DNA of 64,000 bases, from assembly GCA_009760855.2 (NCBI GenBank), contig WPIO01000001.1, positions 3,986,001 to 4,050,000 of the forward strand. The letters are read 5' to 3'. Source of the stretch: Cristatella mucedo. Lineage: Eukaryota; Bryozoa; Phylactolaemata; Cristatellidae. This document shows positions 1 to 11,468 of this stretch, in pieces (position 1 is the first letter of the stretch; every line of letters begins with the position of its first letter). The translations under genes and the position numbers were made by a program. The notes beneath the pieces were generated by a model. The model did no database searches and had not been told where the DNA came from. It worked only from the letters and a program-made list of their open reading frames with translations.

Positions 1-1010
1 GAAATTGGCTGACGAACAGTCAAATGCATTCGACTGGCTGCTACCGCCTATGTTGACAGCTTAATCAAGTGCATCCCAAGGCCTCAGGCTGGCGTTGCAG
101 ATGAACAATGCCATATTAATTGTATGACCACCATTCGCATTCAGGTCTAGATGATATTAAGCAATAAGGCCACCGAGTTCACATTCGTAGCACTGTTTAC
201 TGCACACACTTTTGCTGAGCCGTGTCACAAGCGCACCACAACCCATCCAAATACAAAATGCAAGGCAAAGCTTTGAGCCCAGTATACGACTGTTTGGTGA
301 TGTAACGCCTTGGACGGCCCCAATTTTCAAGGTGAGACTGCAGTCGGCCGAGACGCGTGGTCGTACAAGCAAAGGATTTCTGGGCCAAACGGGAACCAGA
401 GGTAACTGTCACCGACATATTGACGCTCCTGTAAGTGGTCACACTTTAAAACCAAGATAAGGGGGAGTTCAAATAGTGCAGCAGCCTATAGCAAAAAATA
501 AAGAACTGCTTTACTTGAGCACAATGAAACCATTGATGCATTGGTGTTGATGCATAAATGAGGCATTTGAACCAGCTGTTATTTTTTAGACATCGCCAGA
601 TAGACATGTTAGCGATAGTGTGACTTTATCAGGAGTAAGACATGTGATTTATTAATGATTAGATATGAAAGAATAAAGCAGTGCAAACAAAAATAAATTA
701 TTGGGATGTGTTCATGTAAAGTGCCAATATTGATAAATGATCTAAAATTGATACATTATTATTAATGCCACAGATAAACTCCCAACGAGCCCATTCACGT
801 GGTCATAATAAGCATTTGCAAGACAACAGGTCGCGACGAACTACAGCCACAAACCACCAACAAGTCCTGGCATGACATCACCGTAAGAAGTTTTCCTAAT
901 AACAGTACAAGTCAGGATCCAGGGAATTGTACAGCACTTGGTTCGGCTGCAGAGCATGATCAGTTGGTTTCACAATCGCTGGCGATTGTGATGTCGGCTT
1001 GAACCCATGC
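1..1010. other. 3' flank of WASHC3, no recognised gene
   Basis: Moderately AT-rich sequence with only short shadow ORFs. The part next to 1010 is probably WASHC3 3' UTR. Nothing else is recognisable. Confidence 0.4.
648..653 (-). promoter_or_regulatory. Candidate poly(A) signal for WASHC3
   Basis: TTTATT on plus reads AATAAA on minus, about 360 bases after the WASHC3 stop. It is the first canonical hexamer downstream, but no transcript evidence is available. Confidence 0.35.
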
Positions 1011-1107
1011 TCAGTCGCTGTCGTCACTCTCTTCAGCCGATGAACCCAGACTGCTACCGTCCGTTCCATCTCCCGCAGCAGTTGGTGGTGCTGGAGCATC
1101 CGGGGTG
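1011..1107 (-). CDS. WASHC3: WASHC3 terminal coding exon
   Basis: 97 nt, with acceptor TTTCTCACAG and stop TGA at 1013-1011. It encodes [20 protein letters not shown] and the acidic tail SAEESDDSD. The family also ends in an acidic Ser-rich tail after a PDAP motif. Confidence 0.9.
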
Positions 1108-4100
1108 CTGTGAGAAATAGAAAACACGTATAATGTTCAGATGAGTACAGAAAATATGTACACACAGTTTCTCAGAGTCAAACTGATAGCAGTAGAACTC
1201 CTCCTGTCTTATTTCTAAAATCGTCATAATGGAATGGTGAAGGTGCTTTAGTAAGGAGAAAGAGCACTGACTTCAGTTCAGGGCACTCCAAGGTTTGTCG
1301 AGAAAAATAAGAAGTCAAATACACCAGCATCGTTCATGTTATACACCGTTCATTTGTGAGGCATTATAAAGCCTAGAATTGTAGGACTGAAAAAGTTTGG
1401 AAAGTCACGACATGTAAATTGCCTCGAAAGAGATCAAGTTCTCTTTGAGTACTATCTGGCATACTTTTACGAGTAAGTCGCACTTTTTTCAAATTTTTTT
1501 GAAAAAATAAACCTGTGACTCACTTCGTCAATATTTCACAACAGCAGAAAGAATAAGAAGAGCCAGTATCAAACATGTTTGTGAATGAGTTTTCCATGCT
1601 TGGGAGAGCATCAAAACAGGTCATTGCGAAATCGTTCAAGAAGACAGAAGTTTCAAACATACTGGATGGAACTGAAGATGATGCAGTCTATGAGGAAAGT
1701 GACGATTCAAGACATTGACAATGTTGCAGAAGACTATGAAGATGTTACAGTGATACTGATGACGAGGTTCTTGCTAACTGTGATGATTAAAGCAAACCTA
1801 TATTCATACAAAATGAGCTATATATTCAGTAATAGTATTTTCAATAAAAAAATTCAAAAAATGATCCATAAATATAAGGTGAGACTTATACTTGGGTGCG
1901 ACTTATACTCGTAAAATAAATAAATGTTGTAATATTATAGTTTTTATTATCAAGATCGATCTAAAATGTAGATATCCAGCAGCGCTAGGCAGCTGACTTC
2001 GTCCTGTCTGCTGTGGCTTCAGGGATGTCTTAGAGACAACATTTAAATGCTATACATGGTAATCTTACGGCTGTGTCCAATATAGACTGTGCCATGGCTG
2101 TGGTCACACGCAGAGCTACCCATCATATGCCTGCGGTGGTAGAGCAGATTGGTGGTCAGTCCTGATGTGGTAAAGCGCTGAGTTTATACTCATTAGAAGG
2201 TTCATTGCAGGTTAGATAGGTACAGCCATCATCGTGGACCACCACTGCTGCTAGCAAGGAACTGGGTCCATGGCTTCAAGGAGAGAGCAGTGTGGCCCAG
2301 AGTGGCTTGGAGGATTTCAGCCGCTGGTGATCGAGCAAGGAGCAAATCGGCTGCAGAAAGAGCATTCATGTGACAGGTTGGCCTGCGACTGAATGCCAAG
2401 TTTCCGATGACTGATCTGCTCAGTTTCTCCAACTTCTATGAGTTCCATCAATATCCCAGTGCCTGCTAGCACGTGGGGTCGTTAAGGCTTAAGTAGTCGC
2501 GTCTGCCTGTGCTTGTGTTGTCGTGGCCTCCCTCCCCCTCACGGCTACCAGAGGGTCTGGCCGCAACAACTAAAAAGTCCTGCATTCTTGAAGCATTTGT
2601 CTACAAAGTGCCTACATCGGATTCAAAATGCCGAGTGACCATGGGTCATCGGCTGCAAAACTGAGAGCAGAACTTCATCTTGAGCAGAAATAATGCCACA
2701 GCTTGTTTACGACGTGAGTGCTCGATCAGTTAAAATATTGGACCCCTAATATGGTTGTCTGCTGGAGGATTTAAGTCACAAAACTTCATGTGCCAGGTCA
2801 GAAATCAAACCTGACCTCTCAAGTTTGTCGGTCGAGGGACTTTACCTATAGCTGCCTTCGTTGTCAGCTTCGGGGACAATGGGCTAAGTGTTATTCTTGC
2901 CGGTGCTAGATCCCTAGTCTTCGATGCACTTCACATAACCGTGTTGAACTTCGGATACAGACAGTGCAAAACGTGAGCAGTGCAAAACGTGAGCCTATGA
3001 CTCGTCTCACCGAAGGCCACGGCCTGATTAGGCTGACCTCATTTACATGTAGTGTGGAACAAAAGATTGGCATAAGTTATGAGAATCTCTACTGAGTGAG
3101 AGATTTCAGATTCAAGCTCCACAGTCGAGTCTGCCTATTCTGATGTACTTAGATATGGGCACCACAGTAAACGCTACTGCATGGATTGTGTTACAACCCA
3201 TGTACACAGTTTCAGCTCTCTCTTTGCAGGTTTCCATGCCTGTGCAACAAGCCACTTACAAATGTTCACAACTCGGCAGCTGAGCTTGTTTGCTGCGAAC
3301 GTCAAACTGTCACATTACACAACTTCTCTCCGACCAGTACTAGCCTCCAAAATGCAGCACATCGACTGTAAGTCACATCGACAGACATATCACCTTTAGG
3401 CCCTTCATTCTCTTGATCCGGCTTACCTATCTGAAATGCTCATTCCATAGGCTCTCTTCGAACCACTGGTCCTCTTGACTCCGATCATTAGTTCCTACAG
3501 CCGTATCAAATCCTTCGAAGACAGCACATCCAGCTCCTAAGAATTTAAACCCAGGATATCACTACCGATAAACATCGCGACATCCAGTGAATACATTTCA
3601 AGTGAAGCTAAAATCCAGTTGCTCCCCCTGCAGCATTGGCTCTGCCCTACCCATGTGATTCATCCTCAGTGCTCTTAAGCATGTAACAATTATGCATGCT
3701 ATCATCACTATAATCAGTTTACATGATTCCTTTCGAGCCTATAGGAAGTGCTAAGAAAGAGACTGGGTTCTCTTAGGGCATTAAAAAAATACCTATTAAT
3801 ACAATGATAATAATTACTATCAAACTTCCATACACTGTTGGGATGTCATGGACGGCAGCAACCCAGTAAACGTTGTTGTTGCGATTGCAGATGAGGAACG
3901 GTAGGAAGGGCTTTAGTAAATCATACTTCAGTGAGTCAGAGCACTTCCAACTGCAAATGCCAGACGGGAAGCATGATTGAACGGGAAGCGAAGGGAACTG
4001 CACAAAGCAAATAAAGAACGGCAGTGCTGATTTGCTGAGTATGAAATGTGGGTAAACAAAAGAGCAAATGTCAGCTGGTCCAGCAGCCTCATCTATTTAG

Positions 4101-7100
4101 CAGCAGATGAGCCATAGCGGCTTTAGTTCCCTTCTGCAGTTGGCTATACGGCATTGCATTTCGACACCATTGATCATGATGTTCTACTTGAACGATTGAG
4201 AACAACGATCGGTCTGTCAGACGAAGCACTGGAATGGTTTAAATCGTACTTGTCTGACCGTGTTCAATCCGTGTAGTGTCGGGGTCAGGTCTCACACACG
4301 AGACGGGTCACCTGTGGAGTCCCTCAAGGGTCTGTCCTCGGTCCCTTGCTGTTCTGCATTTATACTCAACCTCTGGTAAAAGTGATTAAGACCCATGGAA
4401 TAGGATATCACCTTTATGCTGATGATGCTCAGTTGTATTTGTCATTCAAGCCGTCGGAATCTGCTGCTGCAACTGATATAATGAATGCTTGCCTTGCCGA
4501 CATTCAATCCTGGATGTCAGAAAACTTCTTGAAACTAAATGACGATAAAAACCGAAGTGCTGCTCATAGGACACCCTAAGCGTGTGGCTGGATTAAAAGC
4601 CTTTGCTCTTCTAATAGGTGATGCTGTTGTGCGACCATCACCATATGCTCGAAATTTAGAAGTCGTTTTCCCAGCTGCCTAAATTTTAAAAGCGTCATTC
4701 AGAAGACTGCTTCTACAGCTAGCCATCACGTCTGATTCCTATCTAAGATTAGGAGCTGTCTTCCACAGTGGCTTGCAAAACATTTAGCTAGCTCCTTAGT
4801 TCTGTCTCGGCTTAATTATTGTAATTCCTTTTGGCTGGGCTAACAAAGAAAGCAACTAGGCCACTGCAGCTGGCTTCGAATATGGCTGCAAGGCTACTAG
4901 TCTTCACGCCCCAGAGGTTTGAGCACGTGTCTCCTTTGCTAAAAGAGATGGCTGCCGGTTGATCAACGGATACAGAGCAAAGTTCTTACGCTGACCCATA
5001 AGGCCTGCCACGGCTTGGCTCCTTCGTACCTAGCTGAGCTGCTGCACCAGTTTCAGCCTCCTCGTACCCTCAGGTCCTACATGGACAATAAATTAGCTGT
5101 TCAATTCCTCCCCTTAAAGACCGTTGGCTACAGAAGCTTTAGCTCTGCAGGTCCTAGACTGTGGAACTCATTTCCACAATTCTTATACAACGACAACTAC
5201 GTTGCTGCTGCCGACTATGGCTCAGCCTTTTCAGCAGTCCTGTGCTGCTACTTCCACGCACTCACTACCTCAACTCTTCTCTTGACTCGGCTATGCTTCC
5301 CACTTTCTCTTTGTTGCGTGAGACGACGTCTGTTGGCTACCGAATGCGTATTGAAAGCTGCTTAGGCTGTAAGTGAGCTTTACAAAACTCTCCTGCGTAA
5401 CACCCACACTGTCTTTATGGCTTTGTAGAGTTACAGACGGAGATACATTGAATTAAATTGCCTGATGTAGGACTCGAACCCTCGATCAGGGTCGTGAAGT
5501 GCAAGCACACCAACCACCTCCAGGCTAGGGCCCAGAGGCATGTGCAGCTTGCTGGAGGTAAAGGCTCAGAGCACTTACTCAAGCAGTTCTGAGTCAAAGC
5601 CCTCAGTCTTCATTTTCAGCTTGACAGCAGTCATCGGCACGCCCTACAAATGACTCTACATTAAGCACACCATGGGTACAATACCCGACATGTCAGCAGA
5701 AGCAGGTATAAACATAACTGTCCAAGAACGCTGCCACTTAGCTGCAGCAGCACACTATGACCGCGAAGGGGTGCCAAGCTCAAGGGTGCTTCACAGAACA
5801 AGGATTGAAGCCTGCTGCCACTGAAACATTGGAGAGCGGGGCAGGCCGCGTAGTCACTCTCGCACATCATGCTGGCTTTCCCTAGCCACCGTGGCCCATT
5901 CTGGCATTCGAACCAAAAGACTTGAGATACACGCATTGCAACACATTCCAACGCACGAAGAAAAATGGGCCAACAGCAAATGTGGCCAACCAACTAAATT
6001 TGTGTGGCCAACCAACTAAATTTCTCAATTTCACCTTGATACCATTTGTCATTAAGCCATTTTAATTTCGTTTGCACCTTCTTTTGCCCAAGGGTTAAAA
6101 TGCTAGCTTTGACGACCGAGGTCGTAGGCTCGAACACTATGGCATATGTGGAAGTGCCTAGATATTGGTTGAGTTATTACACAGCACTATACAAATGATA
6201 AAAACTACAGCTTCACATGACCAGCATCGCCTCAGCGGCACAGGTGGGGGGGGGCTTTTCCACATAACGGAGGGCTAACATGGGGGCTGTCCACACCACG
6301 GTGAGTTAACATGTCGGGGGGGGAGGAGGGAGCTGTCCACACCACGGCGGGCTCGTGGATGACAAACCGATGAGTCACTAACAAGCTGCAGGACCCCTAC
6401 GGTCGGTCTTCTTTGAAAGTCAAGTGTCACGACGAGGGCAGCACAGGTGATGGTGCATAGTCAGATCAACGAATCTGGTTGAAAAAGACAAGATAAATTC
6501 AGGTACAAATGGTCATGGAGTGACAAGGTCATATTTACAAAGCGTTTCTCCATCAAGCAGCTTACGACTACACGCTGCACTTAAACAGCAAGCCCGAGTA
6601 AACTGCGACCAGAAACATACGACCTGACAACATCTCAATTTACTTTTAAGTAATAGATACTGCTGCTGAATGATGCATTCTGGACAGTGGTGCTATTTAG
6701 TCAGCTCGTTGCAGGACTTTATCCATTGGAATGGGGAAGTTGCTAAGAGTTTGCATCCGGAGCCAGGAATAAAGGTCAAACTCCAGAAATCAACGAGACA
6801 TATACATGACTGCAAAAAGTGCACACGATGAAAGCCATGTGGGGTTCAGTAGTGCAAATCAACCAGGCACAGCCTTACTCACCTCCTTTTTGTTTTACTC
6901 GGTCGCTACACTGGCAGGGTACAAAACTACGACTGCACATGGCTTTCAGCAAACTCACCATGTTTATCATCTTGAAGTACTTGATGAATCTCGGGTCTTC
7001 GCTGACCTTTGGAAGGTTTGATGTTGGACGCTCTTGCACCTGTAAGAACCAAGTATACGACTAAGTGCATATCCATGACGACACAAATTTTGAGACAATA

Positions 7101-7194
7101 CATGACACTCTGCATACATGACAAATGGCTAATGGAATAAAGTGTAAGCACAGCAATGACCATAATCTTAAAACAATCATTTATATAAACTCTC

Positions 7195-7244
<50 letters not shown>

Positions 7245-10200
7245 GTTAGCATAAGACATGAAGCCATAGGCAGAAGTGTACAGCTATCCATTGATGGGGC
7301 ATGAGATTAGACTGGACTGAGACCCATAGCAGGATTTTGTAACTAAAACCGTATAGGTATATACAGAAGTAGCAAGGTACTGTACGCTTGATTCCCTGAT
7401 TCTCAGCAGCAACTCAGTGATGCTGCAATCACATCCCCCAGCTTTAACAAAGAGAAAAACCAGAAAATAAATCATAGCTGCATTCAAAACTCAGACATTT
7501 TACCTTTTCGTGCTATATAATAATACTGATGACAATAATAATAATGCCGTTTACATAGCCCCTTAAAGAATCAAATCACTATACAGGTGCTATATAATTG
7601 CTGAAAGAGAAGCAATAACCAAGGGTTAATAGCATGCAAGGTATCATGCATGCTTAGACAAGCATGCACGAGCACACATCTCTCATGCTTATACCAGCAT
7701 GCAAAAGCATAAAAACAATAACTCATGACCACTGGTTAGTAGGACCCCTGGTTAGTAACATGCATAAGCCCTCGGGTCTTAGCCTCGGGGAGAAGTGCTT
7801 GCACTTCACGACCTAGGTAATGGGTTGAAGTCCTGAAGTGGGCAGCCCTTTATTGCACGCGTCAAAAGCTGGAGTGATAGCAGCTCTTCTGCTCGCGATA
7901 TAAATAAGTTGAGCCCTTAACTTGTCCTGGCTCACATGGGCATGCAAGGAACACAGAAAAAAGACAAGTTCACACGGGCAAAGTTCACGGGGGCAAAGGA
8001 AAAGCTGAGCAGAACAGACGTCTTTAGCTGAGACTTAAATGATGCAACGTAATGCAGGAGGTGACAGAAGCCGGAAAGACTTTCTTCGCATATGAACCAA
8101 AGGCAAGATCACCAGAAGATTTTCGTTTGGCAAGAAAGACTGGGAAGCCACGGCTCTAATGATTTGACTGTAGCATCTACCAGGTAGCCTGTGCAAGTTA
8201 CACAAATTGCATAGCCAAACCGTCAGCCACATTTGCAGCCCTTTATTCACTTTTTTTAAGCAGCACAATGAGATATTGCAATGCAAGAAAGAAAAGGTGC
8301 ATCATCGATCTCTAGAGTTGAGCCCTATGGTTATTATAGAGCATCGAACTATTGGTCAAATAACTTGGTGCTGGTCCTACTTAAGCATGGGCCCTTCTTA
8401 CTGCTGCTACTAGGCGCAATGGCTTGAGCTAGTTCGCTCAGCAGAAAACGGCTAATGCAAATAAAAAAAAATGCTGGTGATGTCTGCAAACCGCACTATG
8501 GGAAATGGGTCCTCTGCAATTTAGTGAACAACCCTCACGACCAGGTGGAGGAGAGGGAATAAAGATTTCAGCATGAAGTACCATGGCACAGCCCCGAGGA
8601 ACAGGCTGCAGTAGTCGGCTCATCTTTGATCTCTTCAGAACCTCAAGCTGGGCTAAATGTGGCTACAGCTTGACATCGTCTCCAGGCACTAAGAATTCAT
8701 TTACAGCAAATCTTTGCAGGAGCTATATTTCATTGCTGTGCATAGTAAGACATTTTTCTTTTCTTTTTGTCACATTCGCAATGCGACACTGGTCTGTTTG
8801 CAAGTTTAGGCTCGGCAATTTGAATACTGCCAAGCACCAAGCCGTCTTACTTCAGGCCTTTTCTATGTGACAATCATCGATGTCTCTGCTATGAAACGCA
8901 AAGGATCCCCTAGGGTCTTGCAGAGCCAAATACAACCATCTTTTACTTTTCAGCAACAGTGGTTGGTAAGAGATACTTACAAGATGCCACTTCTCACGAG
9001 TCTCCTAACATGGCCTGCCCTCAGAGGCTCAGGTAGATCCATCAATGGAGTTCAACTGATGCATGACACCATGACATGACACATGATGCTATTCGTTTCA
9101 AAGATCCTGTAAACTTTCCGGCGTGTGACCTGCCGGGAAGCAGTCATCGTGCTGCCAGAATAGAACTAGTTTTATTTGTTCTTCGGCAAAATATATGTCT
9201 GCCCTCTTATAAGTCTGTGCAAGGCGACATGGATCCACACCCAACACAAGAACTGATTTGCCAATCTGCAAGGTGGCATTGCACATTGAGCAAGGGACGG
9301 CTCATATTTAAACTCATCCTGCAGCCTTTTTAATGCTCGACACAGTACTGGCAGAGATTTTGCAAATGACTCGAGAGCATCAAATAAGTGATGGATTCAA
9401 ATGTCAAACTGAGTGAGCCTGATTGCTATGCACACTGATCTGATCTCTTTCAACCCTAAAAGTGCAAAAGAAACCAGCTAAGATTCGCCAGCATTTAAAT
9501 TTCTTGCAGAGAAAATAAAAATGCAGCTCGTTAAGTAAAAAAACTGTCTGAGAAACACTGGGGAGTAGGCTCTGCTAGATTGCACACCAACAGCCAGCAA
9601 GGCACCGAAGCGATGAGATGAGAAAAAGCAAAAGAAATTTCTTCTATTCAAAGTTGGCATCACAACGGAAAAAATCTCCACTTCAATGATTTCAGCTACT
9701 AGCAGCATACGCAAGCTGTCAGCAAAATCCAGCATGCGGAGAAATTCATGTGACCGTATTGCACTTAGCCAAGTCCAAAACAACAGGCGCATTGGCCAGC
9801 TGACACGATTAAGAGGAGACATTTGCACAGATCACTCACCGGCTCGGGTGGAGGAGGCGGCGGCAGAGACGACTGCTGAGGGCCGGTGGCAGCAGCAGGC
9901 GGTGGCACAGAGGCTCCAGGTGGGAGTGGAGGCGCTGCTGGTGCGGCCAACGTTCCTCCTCCAGCCGCTGCTGTGCTGGTTGCTGGTAAACCGACGTTCT
10001 CAAGACCGGGAATAGACGACAGCTAAAAAAATCAAGACAAGACAATATGCTTGCAATTAGTTCGAACACCGGGCAGCATCAGCAGATGCCATGGACCTAT
10101 GCAGCTGCGGTGAGCCTTGAGAATTTCTCACGATACTGTTGCCTGCAGCCCTTTGGTCCTTCTACTTTGTCCCGAGTCTGCAGCATCCCGACGACATGGC

Positions 10201-11277
10201 ATGCATGCGTGTTGCTGCTTGTATATATGAACAGCACATTAACGTTCACTTTGTTCTTGAGTGAAAAACATATCATTCATCCATATAAGCCTGCGTGCGC
10301 ACCATGACATGAAGCCAGCATGTGGGTGTGCATACCACGCCCAATGAACCAGAACTGCTAGACAGAGGCTAAAACACGTTCTTCAGTAAGTGATACGCCA
10401 GTCTGCAAAGTGCCACAATGCATTGGTCAAGCGACAACGGTGGCTTTTAAATTCCGTCAAACCATTTCAAAGCTCAACATGCAAAGGTGGGATAGGTGCT
10501 CCTGATGAGTTATATTTTTATTCGCAAAGGTGGGCTCCAGTTAGAATGAACTCATTTATACTGATCCTCCAGAAATGACGAATTCATAATTCTGCTTCAG
10601 CCCCCCTTACCCCGAAGCCCTATGTCTATCGACAGGAAGCAATGCGGTTACAGCAGATCCGAATGTAGCAAACCTCTGGATATAAATGAATCAGCTGTCA
10701 CTCCTAACAAAATAGGCTCCACATATACCAAATTTAGTGCATTTGCACAAACACACCTCCTTGAAAAGGAAATCTCATAATGAATAAGAAGGTAGCTAAA
10801 AAATGAGAGAAATAACAAGCAAGCTGAACTGTGTAGCAAAGAGACATTCACTTTGACCGAAGATACCATCTTCAGCATATTGAAGAAATTCCGGCAGGTA
10901 CAATAAGAGCTTGATACGATAACATAATTCATTTGTACAGCACCCTAAGAGAACTTTATCTCTATCCAGATGCTTGACATATGCCGTAGGACTCGAGCCC
11001 ACGACCTTAGACGTTAAAGACAAACCTCGAATGCTTGCCTCAGGAATTGAAGATTTGGATTTCCATTAACAAATTATGGTAGCTGGGGTATGAAAAATGC
11101 CGTTAGTATCACTTCCTGCACGTTGCGGTCGACTGTACAACTCCAATCTTTCTAACCAGTGCAGATAGGTGAAGCAATCAAGGGAATAGTGAGAGAAAGA
11201 GAGAGTGAGTAAGAGAGAAGAGAAACAGAGGAGAGAGAGAGAACTACAGAGGACAGAAAGAGAGAGGAAGACAGATG

Positions 11278-11376
<99 letters not shown>

Positions 11377-11424
11377 AGAGAGACTCTCATCGTGAAGGAA
11401 ACAAGTGAGAGAGGAGATAGCACA

Positions 11425-11468
<44 letters not shown>

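Noticed and set aside
905-935. NSLDPDL on minus as the missing WASHC3 GLDP block
   Set aside because: It lies after the WASHC3 stop codon. The true block was found at 5579-5643 in correct phase.
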